This document shows positions 50,702-58,944 of a stretch of DNA of 64,000 bases, in pieces. Source of the DNA: Actinomyces sp. Marseille-P3109 (lineage in GTDB: Bacteria; Actinomycetota; Actinomycetes; Actinomycetales; Actinomycetaceae); assembly GCF_900323545.1 (NCBI RefSeq), contig NZ_OOHN01000008.1, forward strand, positions 2,400,932-2,464,931. The letters are read 5' to 3'. Numbering within the stretch: position 1 is the stretch's first letter; every line of letters starts with the position of its first letter. The notes beneath the pieces were generated by a model that ran no database searches, was not told the DNA's origin, and worked only from the letters and a program-made list of their open reading frames with translations. A program made the translations under genes and the position numbers.

Positions 50702-51036
50702 AGGCCCGCAAGCAGATCAAGCCCAGACCGGGAGACGCCGGCAGGGCGCGCTGGCCGGGAGTCACCGACCGAGGACCGGCGACCGAGAGACGCCGGCCGA
50801 TCCAGACGCCCCGCCCGCACTGCACGAGGGTCGGGCGCTACTGGGGAAGGGTCGGGTGTACTCCATGAGGTGCAGGAGTTCGTGCAGTATGCACAACCCT
50901 TGGCCAGTACACCCCCACCCTCGTTCAGTGGACCGGCCCGAGGCGGAGGTAGGCCGGAGCCGATGATGCGTCAGTGCCACCTGGCCCCAGTCCAGGAGGA
51001 GGACAGGAGCCAGGCGGGGCAGGGCGACGCGCGTGG
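50702..51036. other. Intergenic spacer between convergent purB and RiPP operon
   Basis: Contains the second copy of the 109-bp inverted-repeat element (50820-50928) and no recognisable gene. The element may terminate transcription from both sides. Confidence 0.5.
50820..50928 (+). repeat. 109-bp inverted-repeat element, copy B
   Basis: Same length and internal order as 22708-22816: CTGCACGAGGGTCGGG at the start, TTCGTGCAGTA in the middle, CAACCCTTGGCCAGTACA near the end, then ACCCTCGTTCAG. The terminal repeats are inverted. Confidence 0.75.
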
Positions 51037-52200
51037 CTACCCGACGGCGGCTGAGGGCTGGACCGGGGGCACGGCGCCTCCGGCCAGGAGCTGGCGGGCG
51101 CACAGCCCGGCGACGCACTCCTCGGCCGGGTTGAGGCCGAGCCGGTTGACGTCGATGTGCAGCAGGTCCAGGGCCCGGCGCCCACCGGTGCCAGCCCCCA
51201 TGGCGCCGATGGCGCGGGCGGCGTCGTCGGCCAACTCGCCCATGGCCCCGGCGGCCCGCCCCCAGGCGGGGATCTCATCGAACTGGAACTCGATGACCTC
51301 CAGCAGCTGCTGGACGATCGGTCCCAGGGCGCTGCCGTCGCGCAGGTGCGCGGGCAGACGCGAGCCCCACATCCGCAGGTGGGCGGAGAGCAGCTCGGCC
51401 GCGGGCAGCGGCGCGCTCTGGGCCGCCAGCGCCAGGAACCGCGCCGCCAGGGCCGCCCGGGGCACCGATCTCGGGATCTGCCAGATCTGGCGGTCCAGGC
51501 ACCACCGGCTGGAGACGTAGAAGTGGCGCTCGGCCTCCTCGACGCCGGCCACGCCCCCGTACTTGGCGTACTCGGGGCCGTAGACGCCGAAGGCGATCCC
51601 GGGCCGGCTGGCGCCGATGCCACTGGTCATCGGGTCGGAGACAAGGCGCTCGACCGTGCGCACCTCGGCCCGCCGGGCGACGGCGTCGAGCTCGCGCATG
51701 CTCTCGTAGGCCTCGTCCAGGACGCCCTGGACGGCCTTGAGTCGCAGCCGGACGTGGTGCCCGCGCAGGTCGACGAAGCGCAGGAAGTGCGCCGAGCGGA
51801 TATCCCACTGGCCGCGGGCCCGGGCCAGCCACTGGGCGATCTCCGGCAGCAGCTCGTCGGTGTCGTCCCCTCCGGCGCAGTAGATCCGCGCATACAGCCA
51901 GCCGACGTCGTCGGCCTGGTTGACCAGCGCCGATCCCCGCTGGCGCACCGAGCTGTGCTGGGCGCGCAGGCTGCCGAAGTCGGCGGCCGCCATCTCCAGG
52001 GGCTGGATCCCCGGGATCGAGGCCCCCACCTGCGGGGTGGCGCCTCCCTGCCCGGCCTGGCCGGTCTGCCCGAACCGCTCGGACTGCTCGGAGACCCGGG
52101 AGCGCCCGCCGAGCCAGCGCAGGCGCCGGGAGCGGGTGAGCCGGCTGGGCTGGTTGCGCTGCTCGCGCCGGCTGGCCTGGGAGTCGTCGTGCGTGCTCAT
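51037..52200 (-). CDS. Thiopeptide-type biosynthesis protein (SpaB_C, elimination domain)
   Basis: A 387-aa protein of the SpaB C-terminal / thiopeptide-type family. In split LanB systems such proteins eliminate glutamate from glutamylated Ser/Thr to give dehydroalanine or dehydrobutyrine. The core shows GWLYARIYCAGGDDTDELL at about residue 112, FLRFVDLRGHHVRLRLK at about 153 (His-x-Arg-x-Arg), and a helical C-terminal half. The first 95 residues are a hydrophilic extension. The ATG overlaps the LanB stop by 4 bp. The same family includes [4+2] pyridine synthases, but because only one copy exists and it follows the glutamylation protein, elimination is the better call. Last gene of the operon. 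Confidence 0.8.
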   Translation of the reverse strand: MSTHDDSQASRREQRNQPSRLTRSRRLRWLGGRSRVSEQSERFGQTGQAGQGGATPQVGASIPGIQPLEMAAADFGSLRAQHSSVRQRGSALVNQADDVGWLYARIYCAGGDDTDELLPEIAQWLARARGQWDIRSAHFLRFVDLRGHHVRLRLKAVQGVLDEAYESMRELDAVARRAEVRTVERLVSDPMTSGIGASRPGIAFGVYGPEYAKYGGVAGVEEAERHFYVSSRWCLDRQIWQIPRSVPRAALAARFLALAAQSAPLPAAELLSAHLRMWGSRLPAHLRDGSALGPIVQQLLEVIEFQFDEIPAWGRAAGAMGELADDAARAIGAMGAGTGGRRALDLLHIDVNRLGLNPAEECVAGLCARQLLAGGAVPPVQPSAAVG

Positions 52201-54836
52201 GCCGTGCCTTCCAGGTTCTTGGGCCACTGCAGCCCCACGAGGTACTCGACCGCCGTGGGCTCACCGTCCTGCGTGAGCCCCAGGGCCTCGCCGCGGGCCG
52301 GGAGGGCCTCGACGAAGCTGATGTGCGCGGCGTCGGGATCGATCCACCCCCTAAGGGCCAGCACGGAGACCGGCGAGGTGAGGTCCACGTATCGGGGCTT
52401 GTGCTGGTCGAAGGTGGCGCCCTGGGAGGGCATGTGCTGGTGGACGAACACCTCCACCGGCATCCCCCACTGCTTGCGCAGGTCGTCCATGTGCAGCAGG
52501 GTCGTCGTCAGGTCGCGGTCCATGAGCGGGGCGATCTGCGCGGCCGGGAAGGTCCAGGACTCGCGGCGCGTCACCAGGCGGCCGGCCACGGCCCGCTCGG
52601 AGTGCATGACCTCGTCGGGCAGGGGGCCGTTCAGGTCCCGACGGCGGCTGGTCCAGTGGTCGGCGAACGGGGGCAGCCGGGACCACGGGTCGCTCAGCAG
52701 CACCAGCCAGGACAGGTATCCGCCCAGGAGGTACTGCGGGGTCAGGCCCAGGTAGGCCAGCCCCACGGGCCCGGCGTCGTCGGCCAGGAACAGCGTGCTC
52801 GTGGCCGGGTCGTGGACGAGCCGCAGGGAGCTGAGGGGGATCGTGTCAGGCGCGCCCGGCTCACCGGGCAGACCCAGCGGGGGCAGGAGCCCGCAGGAGA
52901 CGGCCTGGCCGGTGTTGCACTCGGTGCTGGCCTGGATCTCCAGGACCCGCTCGGTGCCCCAGGCGGTGCGGATCCGCGAGGCCAGGCGCTCCCGGAAGCC
53001 GGACCCCAGGAGCCGGTGGAAGCGGGCCTGCAGCGAGCCATTGGCGTTGGTGAAGGCGTTGACGACGGTCAGTCCCCCGCCGGCGGCATAGGTCTGCGCG
53101 TTGGGGGCCACGGGCTGGAGGAAGGCGCCCAGGTGCCGGGGCGAGCCGGAGGCCCCGCCGGACAGGGCGGTGCGCTCCGCGTCGGGCCCGGCGGCGTAGT
53201 CGAGCCCGGCGGCGCGCAGCATCTCCTCGTCGCCGTCGGGGGCGTGGGCGAGGGTCATGAAGAAGGCGAGCGGGTCCTTGCACACCCCACCGTTGCCGAA
53301 CAGCGCGACGAACCGGGTCACCATGAGGTCGTAGATGTGGGAGCGGGCCACCCACGGGTCGGCGAGCTCGCCGAGGGTCCGCACGTCCTGGACGAAGGGG
53401 GCTTCGTCAAGCGGGTCGGCCCAGCTGCGAGCGGACTCGCGGTCCTCGTAGAGGAAGCCGCTGGGGCGCTCGCCGAGCTCGCCGTCGGGGAAGACGCGCT
53501 CGGCCAGCCGCACGGCGCGGTTGAGGAGCTCGGCGCGAGTGAGCCCGTCGGCGGCGCCGATGGCCTCGTCGAGCCGGGCCAGCCAGGCCAGGTCCTCGCC
53601 CCACTGGCGCTGCTGGTCCGGTGAGAGCGTGGCGGCCAGCAGCGGGAAGGGGTTCTCCCCGCGGTACCAGGGCACCCGCGGCACGACGGCGCCCGAGGCC
53701 AGCAGCCGCTCCAGGCGCAGGCGCGGGTTGGCGCCGCCCACGCGCTCGCAGGCGTCGCGCACGCTGAGGACGGCGTGCATGCCGCCGCCGGTCAGGGCGT
53801 CGTGGGTCTCCTGGAGCCAGCGGGCGGGCTGGACGGTCTCCTGACGGAAGACCATGCCGTTGCCGTACTCGTGCTCGCCGACGATGGTCAGCGCCTCGGC
53901 CTCGGGCTCGCTGGGCGGGTACTGGCCGTAAACCCGGGCCGGGCCCGCGCCGGAGGCGGTGACGGCCCGGCGCACGGGGGTCGGCTCGAGGTAGAGGGCG
54001 CCGTCGGGTGCCAGGTCCTGGGCGGTGGCGCTCAGGATGCGGTAGGCCAGGTGGGTCGCCACCATGCGGTGGCTGCGCCCGGCGGACGGCTGGCCGGCCT
54101 CGTTGACGGTGGTCAGTCCCGAGAAGGGGCTGGTCTTGAGGGCGGCCCGGGTGGCCAGGGTGTAGAGGGTGCGCAGGACGCGGGGGTCCTCGAGTCTGCG
54201 GCCGCGGGTGGCCAGGGTGGAGATGAGGGCCGGGGCGGCGATCGCCAGGGCCTCCTGGTAGCCGGGCTCGACGAGTCCGGCCGCCAGCAGCTCGCGGCTG
54301 CGGTCCAGGTCGACGTCGACCAGGACGGCCAGGCGCGCGCGGGTCTCCTCCTTGCGGGCCACCAGGGCGTCCCAGCGCTCCAGCAGCGCGCGGAGCTCAG
54401 TGGGCAGGGCCGCCAGGACCTCCTCGGACAGGCCGGTGGCTCGCCCCTGGAAGACCCGGCGCTTGGCGCGCAGGACCAGGCGGCGCTCAGTCTTGGCCAG
54501 GGTGGGGATGAGCTCGTAGAGCGGGTCGAGCAGCTGGTTCGCGGCGCCGTCGAGCACCTCGTCGAGCCGGCGCAGGTACTCCAGGTTGCCGGTCACGGCG
54601 GCGGTGGTCTCGGGAACGGCTCGCGCCGGGAGTCCTCCCAGGCGCACGAGGGTGGGCAGGGCCACGGCGGGCTGAGCCAGGGCCGGGGGCTCCGGTTCCG
54701 ATGCCGGTACCGGCGCTGGTACGGCGGAAGACGGGGCGGATGGGACGGGCTCCCCGGGGGTCACGGCGGATGTGGAGTGCGGCTGTGGCTGTCGGGAGGG
54801 GGAGGCACCGGCGCGGGAGAGAACCGGCTGCGTCAT
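52197..54836 (-). CDS. Lantibiotic dehydratase, glutamylation domain (LanB N-terminal)
   Basis: An 879-aa LanB-type dehydratase N-terminal protein that uses glutamyl-tRNA to activate Ser/Thr of the precursor. It shows the family's ALKTSPFSGLTTV segment at about residue 232, typical for tRNA-dependent dehydratases, and ARFHRLLGSGFRERLA in the C-terminal third. Residues 1-75 are Pro/Ala-rich. The elimination domain is missing and is supplied by the next gene. The start ATG at 54836 overlaps the end of the M50 gene. A longer upstream frame runs antisense-like through the protease gene and is rejected. Confidence 0.87.
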   Translation of the reverse strand: MTQPVLSRAGASPSRQPQPHSTSAVTPGEPVPSAPSSAVPAPVPASEPEPPALAQPAVALPTLVRLGGLPARAVPETTAAVTGNLEYLRRLDEVLDGAANQLLDPLYELIPTLAKTERRLVLRAKRRVFQGRATGLSEEVLAALPTELRALLERWDALVARKEETRARLAVLVDVDLDRSRELLAAGLVEPGYQEALAIAAPALISTLATRGRRLEDPRVLRTLYTLATRAALKTSPFSGLTTVNEAGQPSAGRSHRMVATHLAYRILSATAQDLAPDGALYLEPTPVRRAVTASGAGPARVYGQYPPSEPEAEALTIVGEHEYGNGMVFRQETVQPARWLQETHDALTGGGMHAVLSVRDACERVGGANPRLRLERLLASGAVVPRVPWYRGENPFPLLAATLSPDQQRQWGEDLAWLARLDEAIGAADGLTRAELLNRAVRLAERVFPDGELGERPSGFLYEDRESARSWADPLDEAPFVQDVRTLGELADPWVARSHIYDLMVTRFVALFGNGGVCKDPLAFFMTLAHAPDGDEEMLRAAGLDYAAGPDAERTALSGGASGSPRHLGAFLQPVAPNAQTYAAGGGLTVVNAFTNANGSLQARFHRLLGSGFRERLASRIRTAWGTERVLEIQASTECNTGQAVSCGLLPPLGLPGEPGAPDTIPLSSLRLVHDPATSTLFLADDAGPVGLAYLGLTPQYLLGGYLSWLVLLSDPWSRLPPFADHWTSRRRDLNGPLPDEVMHSERAVAGRLVTRRESWTFPAAQIAPLMDRDLTTTLLHMDDLRKQWGMPVEVFVHQHMPSQGATFDQHKPRYVDLTSPVSVLALRGWIDPDAAHISFVEALPARGEALGLTQDGEPTAVEYLVGLQWPKNLEGTA

Positions 54837-55972
54837 AGGAGGAAACCTTTCAAGAGAACGGACAGCCAGTAGCCTATCCATACAACGCTCATCACGAAGG
54901 CCAGGAGACCGAGAAGACTGCACAGAAGCCCGTAGATGAAATAGCCCCAGCGCACCGCGGGCCGCATGACGGCCAGGGCCGGCGGCAGGGGCTGGCGTCT
55001 GAGGACACAGCGCAGCACGAACATGGAGCGCCCGCGCAGGTTGACCGAGCCGGTGGCTGCCTCGACCGCGGCGACGCCGTCGGACTGGGTGAGGGGGTTG
55101 AGGTTGGTGACGAGCATCGTGAGCTGGAAGGCGCACAGGGTCAGGGCCACCTGGCGCACCGTTCCCGTCGAGGCCCAGGCGACGGCCGCCTCCAGACCGC
55201 AGACGACGCCGTCGGAGAAGATGCCGGCCAGGGCCAGCATCGTCAGCCCGCGCCGGGAGCGCACCCGGTAGGAGTCGGTGCGGTCGACGTAGGCGATGGG
55301 GATCGCCCAGAACATGAGCGCCACCCCCAGACCTCGGATGGGGGTGCCCAGGTAGCCGGCGACGATGGCGTGCCAGGACTCGTGCAGCAGGATGCTCACC
55401 AGCTGGATCGCCACCGCCGTGACGAGGACGAGGACGCCCGGGCGGGGGCCACCGGCCAGGGAGGCCAGGGCCATGGCCCCGGCCGTGTAGCCGCAGGCGG
55501 CCAGCGCCAGGAATACCCAGCTGAGCGCGCGGGCCGGCAGACGCTGAAGCAGGGTGACGATCGGGGCGACGATCCGGTGGTACTTGCGGGCGATGATGAT
55601 GCGGGGCAGCCACCAGCCTCCGCTGCGGCGGGGCTGCTCGACCTTGAGGTGGCGGGCCTGGCGGGGCTGGGCGGTGTGCCGACCGCGGGTGCGTCTGGTG
55701 CGGGCGGGGGGGCTCGTGATGCGCCTGGCGCCGGCCTCGTCGATGTCCTGGGGCAGCTGTTCGATGATGGTCGGCAGGGAGCGCACCCCGTCGAACTGGT
55801 TGACGATGAAGGCCGCGGCCGCCCCGAGCCGGTGGTACTTGCCCGAGTCGGAGTCGAACAGCATCGGCTGGTTGTCCATCCCGACGATCAGGCTCACGCC
55901 GCGGCGCAGGCGCGGGATCGGGCTCGTCGGGGTGCTCGTGCTGCTCATCGCCGTACTCATCACCGTGCTCAT
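54833..55972 (-). CDS. PqqD-like/M50-family membrane zinc metalloprotease
   Basis: A 379-aa polytopic membrane protein. Residues 20-85 resemble a PqqD-like winged-helix (precursor-recognition type) domain (MLFDSDSGKYHRLGAAAAFIV). The rest has six or more membrane helices with the site-2-protease motifs HESWHA (HExxH, about residue 198) and NLNPLTQSDG (N-x-N-P-x-x-x-x-D-G, about 292). Located directly after the precursor gene and coupled to LanB by a 4-bp overlap. It is the best candidate for leader removal at the membrane, or for release of the product. Three Met codons near the start make the exact N-terminus uncertain. Confidence 0.82.
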   Translation of the reverse strand: MSTVMSTAMSSTSTPTSPIPRLRRGVSLIVGMDNQPMLFDSDSGKYHRLGAAAAFIVNQFDGVRSLPTIIEQLPQDIDEAGARRITSPPARTRRTRGRHTAQPRQARHLKVEQPRRSGGWWLPRIIIARKYHRIVAPIVTLLQRLPARALSWVFLALAACGYTAGAMALASLAGGPRPGVLVLVTAVAIQLVSILLHESWHAIVAGYLGTPIRGLGVALMFWAIPIAYVDRTDSYRVRSRRGLTMLALAGIFSDGVVCGLEAAVAWASTGTVRQVALTLCAFQLTMLVTNLNPLTQSDGVAAVEAATGSVNLRGRSMFVLRCVLRRQPLPPALAVMRPAVRWGYFIYGLLCSLLGLLAFVMSVVWIGYWLSVLLKGFLL

Positions 55973-56024
55973 CGTGGGCTCTTGGCTCCCTCAGATCGGT
56001 TCGCGGTAATCCGGGGTACCGCTA

Positions 56025-56060
56025 GTGGCGGGCAGGAGACCCCGGTCTCCTGCCCGCCAC
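56025..56060 (-). terminator. Near-perfect 36-bp palindrome after the precursor gene
   Basis: 17-bp arms (GTGGCGGGCAGGAGACC and its complement) with a CC centre, 11 bp downstream of the precursor stop codon and about 50 bp before the M50 start. Likely a partial terminator or RNA-stabilising hairpin that keeps precursor mRNA more abundant than the downstream enzyme messages. Confidence 0.6.
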
Positions 56061-56070
56061 CATGGGGTCG

Positions 56071-56247
56071 TCAGCAGGACGTCGTCGACGCGCTGGCGGC
56101 GCAGGCCGGGCACGAGGCCGAGGCCGCGCTGGCCGGACAGGACGCGCTGGCGCTGCTGAAGGCGCAACCCAGGGCGTTGCCCTCAGGCAGCTCCTCGACG
56201 CCGAAGTCACTGTCGGCGAGGGTGAGATCAATCGCGCTGTTCGTCAT
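56071..56247 (-). CDS. RiPP precursor peptide (Ser/Ala/Cys-rich core)
   Basis: A 58-aa peptide in the middle of the operon. The ATG at 56247 has an ideal Shine-Dalgarno AAGGAGGTGA, by far the strongest of the cluster; an upstream GTG/ATG frame at 56271 is ignored. Residues 1-27 are an acidic leader (DLTLADSDFGVEELPEGNALG). Residues 28-58 form the core, with Cys at 28, 37, 46, 49 and 58, ten Ser, two Thr, and otherwise mostly Ala plus two Pro and one Phe. Cys are candidates for azoline/thiazole formation and Ser/Thr for dehydration. The SASASCPA / ASASCPAC pattern shows an internal repeat. Confidence 0.88.
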   Translation of the reverse strand: MTNSAIDLTLADSDFGVEELPEGNALGCAFSSASASCPASAASASCPACAASASTTSC

Positions 56248-56289
56248 ATGCTGTTCACCTCCTTCTCTCATACGTCGTGTGGGCAGGAG

Positions 56290-56423
56290 CAGGGCCCGAT
56301 CGGGCCCTGGGGGTCCGGCCTGCCGGGGCCGGGCCCCACAACCCCGCGAACGGGGTGGTCTGTGTGGCGCTCTGGCGCGATATGGAGTTCTGGGGCCGTC
56401 TCGCCGCCGGCTGGCCGGCGGCG
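56290..56423 (-). promoter_or_regulatory. Hairpin cluster upstream of the precursor gene
   Basis: The 196-bp spacer between the dehydrogenase and precursor genes contains the perfect palindrome CAGGGCCCGATCGGGCCCTG (56290-56309) and a 9-bp-arm hairpin CGCCGCCGG-CTGG-CCGGCGGCG (56402-56423). They may mark mRNA processing or attenuation, or protect the precursor message's 5' end. A separate promoter for the precursor in this spacer is also possible. Confidence 0.45.
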
Positions 56424-56443
56424 CTCGCGGGTGGTGACCGGGG

Positions 56444-57181
56444 CTAGCCGGCCACCTGGTCAGGTGGAGTCGTCTGCGGACTGGCGATGGTGACGGCGAA
56501 CATCTGGTGGCGGCTGACGCCGTCGGAGTCCAGCAGGTGGCGCACCGCCGAGGTGGCGAAGCCGGCGAAGACCGTCCCCACCAGCCCGCGGGCGACGGCG
56601 CGCAGGTGCAGCGAGTAGATGAGGGCCGCGCTGCGGCTCATGGTGAAGCGGTAGCCGGACGCCCCGCCCCAGGCGTCGGCCTCATCGAGGTTCGCGGCCA
56701 CCGAGACGATGGCGCCGGCGCGGGCGAACTCCTTCTGCACCGTCATGCCCTCGATCGCCTCCGCGTCCGGCAGGGGGCGGACGAGGTCGACGCCGTCGAG
56801 CCGCACCCGGTAGATGCCCGGCTCGGCACCACTCGGGCGCAGGAGGAGGACGAACGGCTCCAGGGGGCAGGCAGCGGCGTCCTCGCCCCAGGTGCGCGCG
56901 TCGTCGGCCAGGGCGTCGCGGATCATGCCCAGGAGGGGCTCGACCGCCAGCGGCTCGGCACCGTAGCTGGTGGAGGACGAGCGGCGCTCGAAGGTCCGGT
57001 GCAGCTCGTAGGGGTAGGCCGCCTGGGGTCCGGGCGCGAGCACGTCCGGCTCCAGGCAGGCCAGCGGCGGGCGCGGGCGGCGGGCGGCCAGGCCGTCGGA
57101 GGTCGGCTCCCCCGGGCGGGTTCCCGATCCGGCCGAGAAGCCGTTGATGAGCTCGCGCAGGGTCTCGAAGTCAGTGCGCAC
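56444..57181 (-). CDS. Nitroreductase-like dehydrogenase half (SagB-type)
   Basis: A 245-aa FMN nitroreductase-fold protein related to SagB-type TOMM dehydrogenases, which oxidise azolines to azoles. The start of the domain is FERRSSSTSYGAEPL (about residue 64), and the C-terminal half has GYRFTMSRSAALIYSLHLRAVARGLVGT and VSRHQMFAVTIASP. GTG 57181 has GGGAGG 5 nt upstream and overlaps the previous gene by 11 bp. Actinobacterial TOMM dehydrogenases are often double-domain; here the other half appears fused to the E1-like protein, so the two products may form one FMN enzyme. Confidence 0.75.
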   Translation of the reverse strand: MRTDFETLRELINGFSAGSGTRPGEPTSDGLAARRPRPPLACLEPDVLAPGPQAAYPYELHRTFERRSSSTSYGAEPLAVEPLLGMIRDALADDARTWGEDAAACPLEPFVLLLRPSGAEPGIYRVRLDGVDLVRPLPDAEAIEGMTVQKEFARAGAIVSVAANLDEADAWGGASGYRFTMSRSAALIYSLHLRAVARGLVGTVFAGFATSAVRHLLDSDGVSRHQMFAVTIASPQTTPPDQVAG

Positions 57182-58943
57182 GGCTGCCTCCCAGGTCGAC
57201 GACGATGCAGGCCGGTTCGCTGACCGGGTCCGTGCCCAGCTCCCGGGCGATCTGCTGCTCGTCCCAGCGGGCCCGGGCTCGCAGAGGCACCCCCAGAGCG
57301 TCGGCGACGAGGCGGATCACCTCGAAGGAGCAGCCGCAGTCCTGCACCGCGATCCGCAGGGCGAAGGAGAAGTACTTGCGGGCCACCTTGTCGACGTTGC
57401 CGGTCAGGACAATCCGGGCGCCGACGCCGTCGGGCACCGCCCCCTGCGTTCCGGTCTGCTCGCTGGGGGCGGGGCCGATGAGCGCCAGGGCGTGGTCGCG
57501 CTCGATGTAGACGTAGGCGCCCGGAGCCAGCTCTCCGTCGTTCTCCCCTCGTTCGGGAACGAGGACGTAGGCGGTCACCGAGCCGATGTTGCCGCCGGCG
57601 GCCGTCCAGCGGCGCAGTTTGGCGCTCAGCGGGGTCTGGGCGGTGTCGGCCTGCTCCCGGCCGATGGGCTCGGCGCCGATCGGCTCGCGCACGCCGACCG
57701 ACAGCGCCAGGATCGTGGCGAGCTCGCCCAGGGTGGGGCGGGCGACGACGTCGGGCTCGGAGCCGTCATCGGTGAGCGGGTGCACGACGGGCCAGGGCTG
57801 GTCCAGACGCTCCAGGTCGGCGGGCGGCAGCGGGGCGCGCGGACAGACCGGCCAGTCGCGGAACTCGCGCTGAAGGCGCAGGTTGGAGGGCTTGTAGTGC
57901 TGCTGATGGCCCTTGGAGTCCACGAAGGCCGCCGGCGGGATGGCCACGGACTGCTCGTAGCGGGCCCCCACGGGGGCCGACGGCGCCACCGGCACCGGGG
58001 CCTGACCCTGCCCCGCAACGGAGCAGACGGGGCAGCCGGGTCGGGAGACGACCGGGCGGTCGGAGTAGGTGAAGGTGGCCAGGTCCGTGCGCCGGGCGTC
58101 CCCGGGCAGGTGGGTGACGGTGGCACGGGCGATGAGCGCGGCCACGGCCCGGGCGGCCAGACCGATGACGATGTCGCGGCGGGCGGCCTCGGGGCGGGGG
58201 CCGAGCTCGGGCTCGTCGGCGCTAGCACAGGCCAGGCAGGGTGAGAAGGCCTCGTCGACGTAGGGGCCGACCGTGACCGCCTCCTGCTCGGCGCGCACCC
58301 GCAGCAGCGGGATGCCGGCCTCGCGGCAGCGGCGCGCCACCTCCTCCCGGCGGCCCGCGGAGCCCTGGGTCTCGATGAGGACGACGAGCGTGTCCCCCTG
58401 GCGGGGTGCGCCGTCGAGCCGCACGTCGGGCAGCGTGGGCTCCAGGGCGGCGACCATCTCGCCGGCCAGCTCGTTGTCCCCGACGACGGCGACCCGGGCG
58501 GCGGCCAGGCGGCGGGCGGCGTCCTGCCAGGAGTCGTTGACGCCGGTGGAGTCACCCAGGCGCGAGAGGAACCGCGCCAGCTCAGGCGCCGGGTCACCGG
58601 GGACGGGCTCGGTGTCCCCCTCCTCGACGATGCCGCCGGTCCACAGCAGGGAGACGGCCTCGAAGGCGGCCTGCGGGCCGATGCCGGTGACCTCGCCGAT
58701 CTCGTCGAGGGTGCGGGTGCCGTCGCAGGCCTCGAGCAGGGGACCCATGTGCTCGCGGGCGAAGGCTCCGCCCAGGACCTGGCTCTTGCGGGCCCCGTCG
58801 ACGATCCAGCCGTCCTCGTCGGGCCGGGCGCGCAGGCCCAGTCGGACCACGGGCCTGCGGGGGATGCGGAACTGCAGGTCGCGGCGAGCGGCGCGGCCGA
58901 CGTCGCCGGCACGCATGACTGAGCTTGTGGCGTCCCCGGCCAT
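57171..58943 (-). CDS. RRE/E1-like cyclodehydratase partner fused to a nitroreductase-like half
   Basis: A 590-aa protein with three parts. Residues about 20-105 resemble a PqqD-like RiPP recognition element that binds the leader. About 120-300 is ThiF/E1-like (ARVAVVGDNELAGEMVAALE) with paired Cys in SPCLACAS and RPGCPVCS that should bind structural zinc. About 330-590 looks like a SagB-type nitroreductase domain (YKPSNLRLQREFRDWPV, SVTAYVLVPERG, VARKYFSFALRIAVQDCGCSFEV). GGGGAGG precedes the ATG at 58943, 1 bp after the previous gene. Predicted to present the precursor to YcaO and take part in azole oxidation. Confidence 0.72.
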   Translation of the reverse strand: MAGDATSSVMRAGDVGRAARRDLQFRIPRRPVVRLGLRARPDEDGWIVDGARKSQVLGGAFAREHMGPLLEACDGTRTLDEIGEVTGIGPQAAFEAVSLLWTGGIVEEGDTEPVPGDPAPELARFLSRLGDSTGVNDSWQDAARRLAAARVAVVGDNELAGEMVAALEPTLPDVRLDGAPRQGDTLVVLIETQGSAGRREEVARRCREAGIPLLRVRAEQEAVTVGPYVDEAFSPCLACASADEPELGPRPEAARRDIVIGLAARAVAALIARATVTHLPGDARRTDLATFTYSDRPVVSRPGCPVCSVAGQGQAPVPVAPSAPVGARYEQSVAIPPAAFVDSKGHQQHYKPSNLRLQREFRDWPVCPRAPLPPADLERLDQPWPVVHPLTDDGSEPDVVARPTLGELATILALSVGVREPIGAEPIGREQADTAQTPLSAKLRRWTAAGGNIGSVTAYVLVPERGENDGELAPGAYVYIERDHALALIGPAPSEQTGTQGAVPDGVGARIVLTGNVDKVARKYFSFALRIAVQDCGCSFEVIRLVADALGVPLRARARWDEQQIARELGTDPVSEPACIVVDLGGSRAH

Positions 58944-58944
58944 C

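Noticed and set aside
54837..55613. Extension of the LanB frame to a 1138-codon protein
   Set aside because: The extension is His/Arg/Pro-rich, lies entirely over the M50 protease gene in another frame, and the ATG at 54836 gives a normal LanB glutamylation protein.
56022..56231. Alternative 69-codon frame over the precursor gene
   Set aside because: Overlaps the precursor in another frame, lacks the AAGGAGGTGA ribosome site and has no leader/core layout.
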